In this document: in pieces, positions 1 through 8,134 of the stretch | Layout of the letters: the number at the start of each line of letters is the position of its first letter | Position numbering within the stretch: position 1 is the first letter of the stretch | Assembly (NCBI RefSeq): GCF_900603025.1 | Contig: NZ_LR026975.1 | Location: forward strand, 5,205,098-5,269,097 | DNA: 64,000 nt | From: Mycolicibacterium hassiacum DSM 44199 | Lineage (GTDB): Bacteria > Actinomycetota > Actinomycetes > Mycobacteriales > Mycobacteriaceae | Reading direction: 5' to 3' | The notes under the pieces: model-generated | What the model was told of the DNA's origin: nothing | Seen by the model: the letters and a program-made list of their open reading frames with translations, nothing else | Database searches by the model: none | Translations under genes and position numbers: made by a program

Positions 1-658
1 ACGGCGCCGCCCGCCGGGCGGTGTCCTCGTCGGCGACCGTCCGCACCGTCACCACGATCGCGGCCGCCGCACTGGTGCCGACCAGCAGGCACAACAACCC
101 CGCCCAGGCGCCGCCGCCGAGCCCGATGCGGTCCAGCCACACGAACGTCAGCAACGCGCCCGGCGGATGCCCGGACACGTGGGTGATCCAGGAGTCGGGC
201 TGGCCGTCGACGATCCGGTCGACGAAGGTACGCAGCGCGTGCGGGATGTCGGTGACCGACGGCACCTGCCGCAGGTATTCGTGCGGTGCGGTGAGCCGGC
301 CGGCGAAACCGCGCTGCCAGCCGTCGATCAGCGCCAGCGACAGCGCCCACGCCGCCGCCACCGCCCAGGTCAGCCAGGGCACCCACCGCCAGTTCAGCCG
401 CGCGGCCACCGCGGGACCCCACCACACCGCGGCCGCACCGATCAGCACCGCGGGCAGTGTGCCCCAGCCCACATGGGCCTGCCACCAGCCGAACAGCGGC
501 GCGGTGTCGGCGAACGCGCGCAACCGCTCGGGGGAGGCGTTGATCAACGGTGTGACGGAGCCCAGCGACAGGTGCGGCACCACGAACGCCGCGGCCACCA
601 GCAGGGCGCCGATCGTCACCGCCACCGCCTCCCGGCGGCCGACCTGCAGATTCTTCAC
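1..658 (-). CDS. Integral membrane protein, Rv0541c-like, 3' end outside window
   Basis: The minus strand reads open from a GTG at 658 to the left edge, giving about 219 residues of a larger protein. The product begins VKNLQVGRREAVAVTIGALL, with a hydrophobic segment at about residues 11-30, then several Trp- and Ala-rich membrane segments and an HPPGALLTFVWLD stretch near residue 165. An HxPPG loop of this kind occurs in multi-spanning membrane enzymes. Position next to menE matches the conserved integral membrane protein Rv0541c of M. tuberculosis (synteny inference). The function is not established. The gene runs divergently from the TetR gene, with an 89-bp gap. Confidence 0.7.
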   Translation of the reverse strand, partial: MKNLQVGRREAVAVTIGALLVAAAFVVPHLSLGSVTPLINASPERLRAFADTAPLFGWWQAHVGWGTLPAVLIGAAAVWWGPAVAARLNWRWVPWLTWAVAAAWALSLALIDGWQRGFAGRLTAPHEYLRQVPSVTDIPHALRTFVDRIVDGQPDSWITHVSGHPPGALLTFVWLDRIGLGGGAWAGLLCLLVGTSAAAAIVVTVRTVADEDTARRAAP

Positions 659-706
659 GCGCTCAGCTTAGAACCCGTTGTGCTGTGGGCTAGCTCACGT
701 AAATAC

Positions 707-720
707 GTACCGGACGGTAC
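707..720. promoter_or_regulatory. Perfect palindrome, candidate TetR operator
   Basis: GTACCG-GA-CGGTAC is a perfect 6+2+6 inverted repeat lying 27 bp before the TetR start at 748, in the gap shared with the divergent membrane protein gene. A partial match (ACCGGTAC) recurs at about 1409-1414, between the TetR gene and the SDR relic. Autoregulation by the adjacent TetR protein is inferred. Confidence 0.5.
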
Positions 721-747
721 AGAACAGAACGGGTTAGGTTGGGGTTC

Positions 748-1404
748 ATGCCGCGACCGCGCACCTTCGACGAGACCGAGGTCATCGCCGCTGCCCGAGA
801 CGTGTTCTGGACGCGCGGGTACACCGCGACCTCGGTCGACGACCTGAGCGCGGCCACCGGGCTGGGCAAGGGCAGCATCTACGGTGCGTTCGGGGACAAA
901 CGCCGGCTGTTCCTGCGGGCGCTGCAGGACCAGATCGCCGCGAACGACGCCACGGTGCGCGCCCAGTTGCGCGACCCGGGCCTGCCGGCCCGGGACCGGC
1001 TGGTCAACCACCTGCGGGCCCAGGCCAAGGCCGTCGCGGCCGACCGGAGCCGGCGCGGCTGCATGCTGGCCAAGAGCGCGGCCGAACTCGCCACCACCGA
1101 CGACGCGGTGCGGCGCGCCGTGGAGGGCTGCTACGCCAGGTGGCGGGCCGAACTCATCGCCTGCATCAAACAGGCGCAACGCGACGGCGAGATCGACGCC
1201 GGGCAGAACCCGCAGGCGCTGGCCACCACGCTGCTGGCGTTCCTGCGCGGGCTGGAGGCGCTGCGCAAGGGCGGGGCCGGGCCGGCGCAGCTCAAGGCGG
1301 CCGCCGAGCAGATGATCGCACTGCTTCCGCCCGGCAGAGCGTCCGGCACCAAGGCCCGCCGCCACGGGAACAAAACCGGACGCGCCGGTGCTGCTAGTTC
1401 TTGA
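748..1404 (+). CDS. TetR/AcrR family transcriptional regulator
   Basis: This 218-residue protein starts MPRPRTFDETEVIAAARDVF. The N-terminal helix-turn-helix is clear at about residues 25-50 (YTATSVDDLSAATGLGKGSIYGAFGDK), followed by an all-helical ligand domain with the RGCMLAKSAAEL stretch typical of the TetR subgroup paired with SDR or reductase genes. The ATG at 748 is preferred over an in-frame TTG at 739 because it starts at the usual MPRPR-type N-terminus. Immediately downstream are remains of an SDR gene that was probably its target. The palindrome at 707-720 is the likely operator. The last 20 residues are basic and low complexity. Confidence 0.88.
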   Translation: MPRPRTFDETEVIAAARDVFWTRGYTATSVDDLSAATGLGKGSIYGAFGDKRRLFLRALQDQIAANDATVRAQLRDPGLPARDRLVNHLRAQAKAVAADRSRRGCMLAKSAAELATTDDAVRRAVEGCYARWRAELIACIKQAQRDGEIDAGQNPQALATTLLAFLRGLEALRKGGAGPAQLKAAAEQMIALLPPGRASGTKARRHGNKTGRAGAASS

Positions 1405-1422
1405 CTGACCGGTACATATCTC

Positions 1423-1592
1423 TCGGCCGAACTGCGCGACCGCGGAATCCGGGTGAACGCGGTGAGCCCGGGCGCGACCGCTCGGCGGCCCATCGGAGGT
1501 CGCCAACGCGGTGCTGTTCCTGGCGTCCGAACTCAGCAGCTTCACCACCGGCGCCGATATCCCGGTCGACGGCGGGGGTCAACCAGATCTAA
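1423..1592 (+). pseudogene. Relic of a short-chain dehydrogenase/reductase
   Basis: Two SDR fragments lie here in different frames. From 1423 the reading is SAELRDRGIRVNAVSPGAT, the segment just after the catalytic YxxxK helix. A second frame, about 1490 onward, reads GPSEVANAVLFLASELSS then FTTGADIPVDGG, the usual SDR C-terminus. A third frame ends GVNQI with TAA at 1590-1592, so an extra G in the GGGGG run near 1576 also breaks the end. The whole Rossmann N-terminal half and the catalytic Tyr are missing. The TAA overlaps the menE stop on the other strand. The relic follows the TetR gene by 18 bp and was probably its regulated partner. Confidence 0.75.
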
Positions 1593-2707
1593 CCGCGCAA
1601 GCGTGCGATGAGCGCACGGCGGTCCAGTTTGCCGATCCCGCGGCGCGGCAACGCATCGACGATGTGCAGCTCGCGCGGGGCCGCGGTGGCGTCCAGCCGT
1701 GCGGCGACATGGGCGCGCAGCTCGGCCAGCGTCGGCGCCGGGTGGGGTGCGGCCACCACAACCGCCGCGACCACCCGCTGACCCAGCCGCGGATCGGGCA
1801 GGCCGAACACCGCACAGTCGGCTACCGCCGGATGCGAGGACAACGCGTCCTCCACCAGACGCGGCAGCACGGTCAGCCCGCCGGTGCTGATCGCGTCGTC
1901 GACCCGGCCCAGCACCGTGAGAACCCCGGAATCATCAAGTGCGCCGAGGTCGTCGGTGAGGAACCAGCCCGGTTCGGCGAACGGGTCGGGGCTGACCGGA
2001 TTGCGATACCCCTTGGCCAGAGTGGGCCCGCCGAGCGCGATCCGCCCGTCGGTGAGGCGCACCCGCACCCCGTCGAGGGGCCGCCCGTCGTACACGCACC
2101 CGCCGGCTGTCTCGCTCATCCCGTAGGTGCGCACCACCGGGATGCCGGCCGCCGCCGCGCGTTCGGCGACCCCGGACGGCATCGGCCCGCCGCCGATGAG
2201 CACCGTGTCGAGCGACGCCAGCGCCGCGGTGGCCGCCGGGTCGGCGAGCGCCTTGTCCAGTTGCGCGGCCACCAGCGAGGTGTAGCGCCGGCCCGGCCGC
2301 ATCGACGAGATCGCCGAAACCAGCTGCGCGGCATCGAAACTCGCGTCGATAGCCACCGGGGTGGTGTCGGCGACCAGGCTGCGCACCAGCACCTGCAGCC
2401 CCGCGATGTGGTGAGCGGGCAGCGCGAGCAGCCACTGGCCGGCACCGCCGAGCCGGCGGTGGGTGGCCTCCGCGCTGGCTGTCAGCGCCGCCGCGGTCAG
2501 CATCGCGCCCTTGGGGCGGCCGGTGGTGCCGGAGGTCGAGACCACCACCGCGACGTCGTCGTCGATCTCGGTGCCGGCGCGCAGGGTGCTTGTCAGCAGC
2601 GCGGTTTCGCGCTCATCGGCGGCGGGGACCGGGAGCAGCGCGGCCCGGCCGGCCAGCGCGTCCGCCACCGGGGACAACACCGACAGCGCCGCGGCGCCGG
2701 CCGGCAC
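1589..2707 (-). CDS. menE: o-succinylbenzoate-CoA ligase (MenE)
   Basis: MenE activates o-succinylbenzoate to its CoA ester in cytosolic menaquinone synthesis. This reading gives 372 residues, close to the 362 of M. tuberculosis MenE. Adenylate-forming motifs are visible: the P-loop VSTSGTTGRPKGAMLT near residue 57, YGMSETAGG, GWFLTDDLG, and the C-terminal catalytic Lys in RRGIGKLDRRA. The GTG start at 2707 has no ribosome site. In frame upstream, GGAGG is followed four bases later by ATA at 2731-2729, which would give 381 residues and an N-terminus IATLRALRV. The true start may therefore be that ATA or a mutated ATG. It is last in a minus-strand run after the small membrane protein gene. Confidence 0.93.
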   Translation of the reverse strand: MPAGAAALSVLSPVADALAGRAALLPVPAADERETALLTSTLRAGTEIDDDVAVVVSTSGTTGRPKGAMLTAAALTASAEATHRRLGGAGQWLLALPAHHIAGLQVLVRSLVADTTPVAIDASFDAAQLVSAISSMRPGRRYTSLVAAQLDKALADPAATAALASLDTVLIGGGPMPSGVAERAAAAGIPVVRTYGMSETAGGCVYDGRPLDGVRVRLTDGRIALGGPTLAKGYRNPVSPDPFAEPGWFLTDDLGALDDSGVLTVLGRVDDAISTGGLTVLPRLVEDALSSHPAVADCAVFGLPDPRLGQRVVAAVVVAAPHPAPTLAELRAHVAARLDATAAPRELHIVDALPRRGIGKLDRRALIARLRG

Positions 2708-2746
2708 GCGAAGGGCACGCAGTGTGGCTATGCGTCCTCCCGGATG

Positions 2747-3025
2747 TCACTTGGGTTGGGCGCCGAGCAGGTAGATGCCGGTCTGGTGGGCGATGAAGTC
2801 CCGGGCGATGAACAGCACCCCGACCACGATCGCGACCACGACCAGCCCGAACAGCAGCCAGCTGATCACGGTGTAGACCGGATGTCGGCGGCCGGCGTCG
2901 GAGGCCCCGGCGCCGACGGCGTTGAGCCGCACCCCGACGGCGAACAGCGCGGGCAGCACCGCGCCCACCAACAGGCCGAACAACAGAATCTTGGCCACGG
3001 CGGCGTGTTCGAACCAGGCGGTCAC
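2747..3025 (-). CDS. Small membrane protein, Rv0544c-like
   Basis: The product has 92 residues and two strong hydrophobic segments, at about residues 11-30 (AKILLFGLLVGAVLPALFAV) and 50-72 (YTVISWLLFGLVVVAIVVGV). The GTG start lies 19 bp after the pitA stop and the stop lies 39 bp before the GTG used for menE, so the three are probably one transcript. Size and position match the conserved transmembrane protein Rv0544c. The DUF3349 gene (Rv0543c) that separates it from menE in M. tuberculosis is not here. No function is known. Confidence 0.8.
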   Translation of the reverse strand: MTAWFEHAAVAKILLFGLLVGAVLPALFAVGVRLNAVGAGASDAGRRHPVYTVISWLLFGLVVVAIVVGVLFIARDFIAHQTGIYLLGAQPK

Positions 3026-3044
3026 GGCAGCGCGATCCTCACCG

Positions 3045-4388
3045 TCACACCGCCTCCGGCACCCGCACCGCGGCCGCCGACTCCGGCACCGTCACCGGGG
3101 GCACCGTCAGCGGGGGCGCCGTGTGCGCCGCACCGCCGCGCTCGGTGTCCGGCGCCGTGTCAGGGTCGGCACCGGGTTCGGGGGCGGCATCGGTGAGCAG
3201 CGCGTCGACCAGCGCCTGCGCACCCGGTTCGTCGGCATCCCGGGCCGGCGCCTCGGTGCCCGCGGTCAGCGAACCCTTCCACTCGGCGTTGACGTTGTTC
3301 TGGTTGATCGGCGCCTTGCGCGACTGCATCCAGATCGCCACCGACGCCGCGATGAGCAGCACGAACCCGAGAGCCACACCGGCGAACCCGCCGATCAGGT
3401 GCACCACCGCGTAGGTGCCCGCCCCGACCAGGCCCGCCGCCGGCAGCGTGATCAGCCAGGCGATCGCCATCTGGCCGGCCACCCGCCAGCGCACCTCCGC
3501 GCCGCGTTTGCCCACCCCGCTGCCCAGGATCGAACCGGTCGCGACGTGGGTGGTCGACAGCGAGTAGCCGAAATAGCTGGACAACAGGATGACCGCGGCC
3601 GAGGACGACTGGGCGGCCATGCCCTGCGGCGGGCGGATGTCCACCAGGCCCTTGCCCAGCGTGCGGATGATGCGCCAGCCGCCCAGGTAGGTGCCCAGGG
3701 CGATCGCGACCGCGCACGCGGCGATCACCCAGAACGGCGGCACCGGGTCGGTGTTGCTGGCCGAGCCGTAGGCGATCAGCGCGAGGAAGATCACGCCCAT
3801 CGTCTTCTGCGCGTCGTTGGTGCCGTGCGCCAGCGACACCAGCGCGGCCGAGCCGACCTGCCCGTAGCGGAAGCCGCGCGCGGTGTGTTGCTCGGGCACC
3901 CCGCGCACCGCCCGGTACACCAGCCAGGTGCCCACCGTCGCCACCAGGCCGGCGATCAGCGGCGCCAGCACCGCGGGCACCAGGACCTTCGACGCCACCC
4001 CGGACCAGATGACCCCGTGTCCGCCGACCGCGGCGAGCGTCGCGCCGACGATGCCGCCGATCAGCGCGTGCGACGAGCTCGACGGCAGGCCGAACAGCCA
4101 GGTCAGCAGGTTCCACACGATGCCGCCGACCAGGCCGGCGAAGATCAACTCGAGGGTGACCAGGCCGGAATCGATCAGCCCCTTGGCGATCGCCGCGGCC
4201 ACCGCGGTGGACAGGAACGCCCCGACCAGGTTGAGCACCGCCGACATGGCGACCGCGACCCGCGGTTTCAGCGCGCCGCCGGCGATCGAGGTGGCCACGG
4301 CGTTGCCGGTGTCATGGAAGCCGTTGGTGAAATCGAAGCCCAAAGCCGTGATCACGACGATGATCAGCAGGAACAGCTCCAGGCTCAC
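3045..4388 (-). CDS. pitA: Low-affinity inorganic phosphate transporter (PiT family)
   Basis: This 447-residue multi-spanning protein resembles PitA, which imports metal-phosphate with protons. The PiT signature appears in both halves: GFDFTNGFHDTGNAVATSI at the N-terminus and LVSLAHGTNDAQKTMGVIF in the middle, plus GLPSSSSHALIGG and STTHVATGSILG. The C-terminal tail of about 90 residues is soluble, acidic and then Pro/Val/Thr-rich, making the protein longer than the 417-residue M. tuberculosis PitA. The start is a GTG at 4388 without a clear Shine-Dalgarno. It lies in the minus-strand block upstream of menE, as in M. tuberculosis. Confidence 0.93.
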   Translation of the reverse strand: MSLELFLLIIVVITALGFDFTNGFHDTGNAVATSIAGGALKPRVAVAMSAVLNLVGAFLSTAVAAAIAKGLIDSGLVTLELIFAGLVGGIVWNLLTWLFGLPSSSSHALIGGIVGATLAAVGGHGVIWSGVASKVLVPAVLAPLIAGLVATVGTWLVYRAVRGVPEQHTARGFRYGQVGSAALVSLAHGTNDAQKTMGVIFLALIAYGSASNTDPVPPFWVIAACAVAIALGTYLGGWRIIRTLGKGLVDIRPPQGMAAQSSSAAVILLSSYFGYSLSTTHVATGSILGSGVGKRGAEVRWRVAGQMAIAWLITLPAAGLVGAGTYAVVHLIGGFAGVALGFVLLIAASVAIWMQSRKAPINQNNVNAEWKGSLTAGTEAPARDADEPGAQALVDALLTDAAPEPGADPDTAPDTERGGAAHTAPPLTVPPVTVPESAAAVRVPEAV

Positions 4389-4476
4389 GGGAGGATTCTT
4401 TCTGTCCGCGCGGGCGCTTGTCGATGAGATGGTCTACGAGATTGGTCACAGTTGACGGTATGCGGCCGGTCAACAC

Positions 4477-4857
4477 TCATTTCGCCAGTTCCCGGGTGTC
4501 TCGACGCAGCGGATGGTCCTCGGGCACCTGCACGAAGATCAGCTGCACCCCGTCGGGGTCGACGACGTGCATCTCGTGCAGTCCCCAGGGTTCCTGACGG
4601 GCCTCGCGGGCGATCGGCACCCCGCGGGCGGTGAGCTCCTTCTGGGTTTCGTAGACGTCGCGCACCTGCAACCACAGTGAGCCGCCGGCGTTGGGGGTGC
4701 CGTGTCCGGCCAGTTCGATCAGCGACTGCCCCGCGAAGAACACGGTGCCGCCCCCGTAGTCGCGGGCGATCGCCAGACCCAGCTCGTCGCGGTAGAACCG
4801 CAGCGACCGCTGATAGTCGGCCGGCCGAAGAAGCATCCGGCTGGCCAGGATCTCCAT
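4477..4857 (-). CDS. Glyoxalase/bleomycin resistance (VOC) family protein, Rv0546c-like
   Basis: This is a 126-residue single VOC-fold protein starting MEILASRMLLRPADYQRSLR. It shows the family pattern: FYRDELGLAIARDYGGGTVFF in the first beta-alpha module and HEMHVVDPDGVQLIFVQVPE at the C-terminus. The ATG at 4857 was chosen because the 24 upstream in-frame residues look non-conserved and the length then matches Rv0546c. VOC proteins bind a metal through His/Glu residues; the substrate cannot be told from sequence. The gene lies between pitA and a fadD gene on the minus strand. Confidence 0.85.
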   Translation of the reverse strand: MEILASRMLLRPADYQRSLRFYRDELGLAIARDYGGGTVFFAGQSLIELAGHGTPNAGGSLWLQVRDVYETQKELTARGVPIAREARQEPWGLHEMHVVDPDGVQLIFVQVPEDHPLRRDTRELAK

Positions 4858-4906
4858 ACTGTTGTGTGTATCACGTCGGCCTGCCGTCGCCGCAACGACA
4901 CGGGGC

Positions 4907-6478
4907 TCAGTGAATGCGACGGTCGACATTTTTCCAGTAGGGCTCGCGCAGCTGCCGCTTGAGCAGCTTGCCGCTGGGGTTGCGGGGGAGTTCGGTGACG
5001 AAGTCGATCGACTTCGGCAGCTTGTAGCCGGCCAGCCGGGTGCGGGCGAACGCGATCAGCTCGGCCTCGGTCGGGGCGGTGCCGGGCGCGGCCACCACGA
5101 TCGCCTTGACCGCCTCGCCCCACCGCTCGTCGGGCACCCCGATGACCGCCACATCGGCCACCGCCGGGTGGCTCATCAGCACGTTCTCCACCTCCGCCGG
5201 GTACACGTTCTCCGCGCCGGAGACGATCATGTCCTTGACCCGGTCGTAGAGATAGAGGTAGCCGTCGGCGTCGCGGCGGCCGGCGTCGCCGGTGCGCAAC
5301 CAGCCGTCGGGGGTGATCGCGGCCGCGGTGGCGGCCGGGTTGTTCCAGTAGCCGGCCATGTTCTGCGCCGAGCGGGTCCATAGCTCACCCACCTCGCCGT
5401 CCGGCACGTCGCGGCCGTCGGGGCCGACGACGCGGACCTCGACCCACGGATAGGGCCTGCCGCAGGAGCGCAGCAGCCCCGGCCGGCCGACCGGATCGTG
5501 GTCGGCGCCGTCGAGCTGGGTGATCGACCCGGTGGACTCGGTCATGCCGTACACCCCGAGGAACTCGCAGTCGAACCGCTGCATCGCCTTGACCAGGACG
5601 TCCTCGCTGATCGGCGAGGCCCCGTAGACCAGCGTGCGCAGGCTCGACAGGTCAACGGAGTCCAGTTCGGGGGTGCGCAGCAGCATCTGGATCACCGCAG
5701 GCACCACCAGCATGCCGGTCACCCGGTGCCGCTCGATGCTGTCGAGCACCGCCACCGGGTCGACGTCGCGCAGCACCACCGTGGGGCAGCCGACGTAGAG
5801 GCCGATCATCGCCCAGCCGAACCCGGCCTGGTGGAACAGCGGCATCACCGCGAGGCTGACCGTGTCGTCGCGGAACCGCCAGTGACCCAGGATGCGGCGG
5901 GCCTTGCTGAGGTAGTTGGTGTGGGTGAGCATGACCCCCTTGGGGGTGCCGGTGGTGCCGGAGGTGTAGGCCAGCACCGCGACGTCGTCGGGGGCGGGGC
6001 GCTCTCCGGGGTCGGTCGGCGGGTGGGCGGCCAGCCAGTCGTCGTAGCGCGGCCGGCGCGGGTGCTCGCCGATCGCGACCACGGCCGCCACGGTGGTGAT
6101 TCGGTCGGCCGGCGCGTCGAGGGCGGCCTCGATCCGGTCGGCGAACTCCGCGCCCACCACGATCACCCGGACGCCGGCGTCGGCGAGGATCTGCGCGAGT
6201 TCCGGCGCGGCCAGCCGCCAGTTCAGCGGCACCCCGATCGCGCCGAGTTTGGCCAGCCCGAACATCACCTCGAAGAACTCGATGCTGTTCTTATCCAGGA
6301 ACGCCGCCCGGTCGCCGCGCCGCACCCCGGCGGCACGCATCGCCTGCGCGACCTGGCTTGTGCGGGCGTCGAATTCGGCGTAGGTGACGGTGCGGTCCCC
6401 GGCGATCAGAGCGGGCGCGTCCGGGCGCAGCTCGCGGTGGACGCGCGCGATGTCGGCGAGGCTGGCGATCTCGGGCAT
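4907..6478 (-). CDS. Fatty-acyl-CoA synthetase (FadD family)
   Basis: This 523-residue ANL-superfamily ligase activates a carboxylic acid to its CoA thioester through an acyl-adenylate. Motifs in order are the ATP-binding loop YTSGTTGTPKGVMLTH, VYGMTESTGSITQ, GWLRTGDAGRRDADGYLYLYDR, VKDMIVSGAENVYPAEVENV and the catalytic Lys in NPSGKLLKRQLR. The ATG at 6478 shares a base with the TGA of the upstream SDR gene, indicating translational coupling. A much longer open frame continues upstream but is only the SDR gene read in another frame. Substrate class is unknown; the SDR partner suggests a lipid pathway. Confidence 0.9.
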   Translation of the reverse strand: MPEIASLADIARVHRELRPDAPALIAGDRTVTYAEFDARTSQVAQAMRAAGVRRGDRAAFLDKNSIEFFEVMFGLAKLGAIGVPLNWRLAAPELAQILADAGVRVIVVGAEFADRIEAALDAPADRITTVAAVVAIGEHPRRPRYDDWLAAHPPTDPGERPAPDDVAVLAYTSGTTGTPKGVMLTHTNYLSKARRILGHWRFRDDTVSLAVMPLFHQAGFGWAMIGLYVGCPTVVLRDVDPVAVLDSIERHRVTGMLVVPAVIQMLLRTPELDSVDLSSLRTLVYGASPISEDVLVKAMQRFDCEFLGVYGMTESTGSITQLDGADHDPVGRPGLLRSCGRPYPWVEVRVVGPDGRDVPDGEVGELWTRSAQNMAGYWNNPAATAAAITPDGWLRTGDAGRRDADGYLYLYDRVKDMIVSGAENVYPAEVENVLMSHPAVADVAVIGVPDERWGEAVKAIVVAAPGTAPTEAELIAFARTRLAGYKLPKSIDFVTELPRNPSGKLLKRQLREPYWKNVDRRIH

Positions 6479-7356
6479 CAGGGCTGTACGCGTTGACGTT
6501 TCATGATCGCGTTGACGAGCTGCGGCGCGACGGTGTCCAGCGCCCGCGCCGACATCGCCATGCGTGGCGCGATCCGCACCGGGCGTTTGCGGGCCGCGAC
6601 GATCATCCAGTCGGCGGCCTCGGCCGCCGACAGCGCCGGCGCGTTGCGGTAGGCCTTGGTCGGCGCGATCATCGGGGTGCGCACCAGCGGGTAGTACAGC
6701 GTGGTGGAGTGCACGCCGTAGCGGGACCATTCGGTCTCGATGGTGCGGCTGAGCACCGACAGGGCGGCCTTGGAGGCGTTGTACACCGCGAACAGCGGCG
6801 CGGACTCGCTCATCACGCCCCAGGTGGAGACGTTGATGATGTGCCCGTCGCGGCGGTCGCGCATCCCCGGCGCCAGCCCGCGGATCAGCCGCAGCGGGGA
6901 GTAGTAGTTCAGCGTCATGGTGCGCTCGACGTCATGCCAGCGCTCCAGCGATTCGGCCAGCAGGCGGCGGATCGACTTACCCGCGTTGTTGACCAGGATG
7001 TCCACCCCGCCGTGCGCGTCGATCACGTCCTTGACCAGGGTGTCGACCGCGTCGAGGTCGGTCAGGTCGCACGGGTAGGCCGCCGCGGTGCCGCCGGCCC
7101 GGGTGATCCGATCGACGACGGCGTCGAGCAGCTCGCCGCGGCGCGCGGTGACCAGCACGGTCGCCCCCGCGCGGGCGAACTTCTCGGCGGCCGCCTCGCC
7201 GATGCCCGACGAGGCGCCGGTCAGCAGCACCCGCTTGCCGCGCAGGTCGACCTCGCCGAGGTCGGGGCGGCGCAGCAGCAGCCGCGGGGCCACCGGTGGG
7301 CGCATGCTGGCCAGCACCAGGGGGTCGGTAAGTCGCCGCAGCGGGCTCTTGCTCAC
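6478..7356 (-). CDS. SDR family oxidoreductase, Rv0547c-like
   Basis: The protein has 292 residues and the classical SDR layout: cofactor motif TGASSGIGEAAAEKFARAG near residue 48, NNAG at about 128, the catalytic Ser in INVSTWG and YNASK as the catalytic Tyr/Lys. After the active site, VHSTTLYYPLVRTPM fits enzymes acting on larger, lipid-like substrates. The GTG at 7356 starts VSKSPLRRLTDPLVLASMRP. It is coupled to the downstream fadD by overlapping stop and start codons. A TetR gene ends 47 bp upstream on the same strand. The position agrees with Rv0547c of M. tuberculosis. Confidence 0.9.
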   Translation of the reverse strand: MSKSPLRRLTDPLVLASMRPPVAPRLLLRRPDLGEVDLRGKRVLLTGASSGIGEAAAEKFARAGATVLVTARRGELLDAVVDRITRAGGTAAAYPCDLTDLDAVDTLVKDVIDAHGGVDILVNNAGKSIRRLLAESLERWHDVERTMTLNYYSPLRLIRGLAPGMRDRRDGHIINVSTWGVMSESAPLFAVYNASKAALSVLSRTIETEWSRYGVHSTTLYYPLVRTPMIAPTKAYRNAPALSAAEAADWMIVAARKRPVRIAPRMAMSARALDTVAPQLVNAIMKRQRVQP

Positions 7357-7403
7357 GAGTCCGCAGTCTAGAGACCGGCGATCTGCGCCCGGAAAACGAT
7401 CGG

Positions 7404-8057
7404 TTACCCGCTGAGATCGCCGCTTGGCGCCGCCGGGCCGCCGGCCAAGAGCCCCGACGAGGCGAACTTCAGCCCGGTGCGCAGCTCGTCGAGGCTGATC
7501 GGGTCGTCGGACTCGATGTAGCGCAGCGTGGTCGCGACCGCCATGTTGAAGAACAACCACGCCAACGCCTTTGGGCTGAGCTCGTTGCGGTACTGGTCGT
7601 GGTAGTGGTTCATGTGCAGCGTCGACATCGCCACCAGGGTGGCGCTCAGTCCGGAGGCCGCTTCGATGGTGCGCGCGTGGTCGGGGTGCTCGGCGAGGTA
7701 GCGCAGCAGCCGGCGGTTGGCGATCGTCACCTCGATGAGGATGTCGATCGCGGCGGCCATCGCCTCGGCGGGCCGGGCCAGTGCGACCGCGCGCAACCGC
7801 TCCTCGATCGCCGGTGCCTGCGTCACCGCGAGGTGTTCGATCGCGGCCGCGATGATCTGGTCCTTGTCGGCGAAGTACTGGTAGATCGACCCCTTGCTGA
7901 CGCCGGCCCGGTCGGCGATCAGGTTGGTGGTCACCTGGTCGGGATCGGTGGTCAGCAGCAGCGCCGCCGTCGTCTCCACAATTTTTGCGACCATGGCACG
8001 AGAGCGTTCCTGCTGCGGTGCCTTTCGGCGCGCTGAGCTGCGATTTTTCGTCGGCAC
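7404..8057 (-). CDS. TetR family transcriptional regulator
   Basis: This 217-residue regulator has a basic N-terminus (RSSARRKAPQQERSRAMVAKI) and a TetR HTH at about residues 38-62 (VTTNLIADRAGVSKGSIYQYFADKD). The C-terminal helical domain contains NRRLLRYLAEHPDHARTIEAA. It starts with GTG at 8057 and is divergent from the MpaB/DUF2236 gene at 8135 across a 77-bp gap, so it probably controls that gene and itself. It may also affect the SDR-fadD pair downstream. A related arrangement, with a broken TetR gene, occurs at 14.1 kb. Confidence 0.88.
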   Translation of the reverse strand: MPTKNRSSARRKAPQQERSRAMVAKIVETTAALLLTTDPDQVTTNLIADRAGVSKGSIYQYFADKDQIIAAAIEHLAVTQAPAIEERLRAVALARPAEAMAAAIDILIEVTIANRRLLRYLAEHPDHARTIEAASGLSATLVAMSTLHMNHYHDQYRNELSPKALAWLFFNMAVATTLRYIESDDPISLDELRTGLKFASSGLLAGGPAAPSGDLSG

Positions 8058-8134
8058 GTGAACCCCTGTATGCGACTTGAATGCGACCTTGGGGTCAGAT
8101 TAGCGTCGGCCGCACGATGTCGGAGGAAAGGTGG
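8058..8134. promoter_or_regulatory. Divergent promoter between TetR and MpaB-like genes
   Basis: This 77-bp gap holds two near-identical 8-bp direct repeats, ATGCGACT and ATGCGACC, 12 bp apart (8069-8088), and a short inverted repeat GACC-TTGG-GGTC at 8085-8096. The GGAGG at 8122-8126 sits 8 bases before the GTG at 8135. These are candidate TetR-binding sites; no -10/-35 pair is convincing. Confidence 0.4.

Noticed and set aside
669..682. A second KstR-type site (TAGAACCCGTTGTG)
   Set aside because: It has the AACnnGTT core but lacks the final A of the consensus and sits by genes with no sterol link.
1511..3196. A 561-codon plus-strand open frame across menE
   Set aside because: Only the first 25 codons match an SDR end (kept as a relic). 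The remainder is the complement of menE, the small membrane protein gene and the pitA 3' end.
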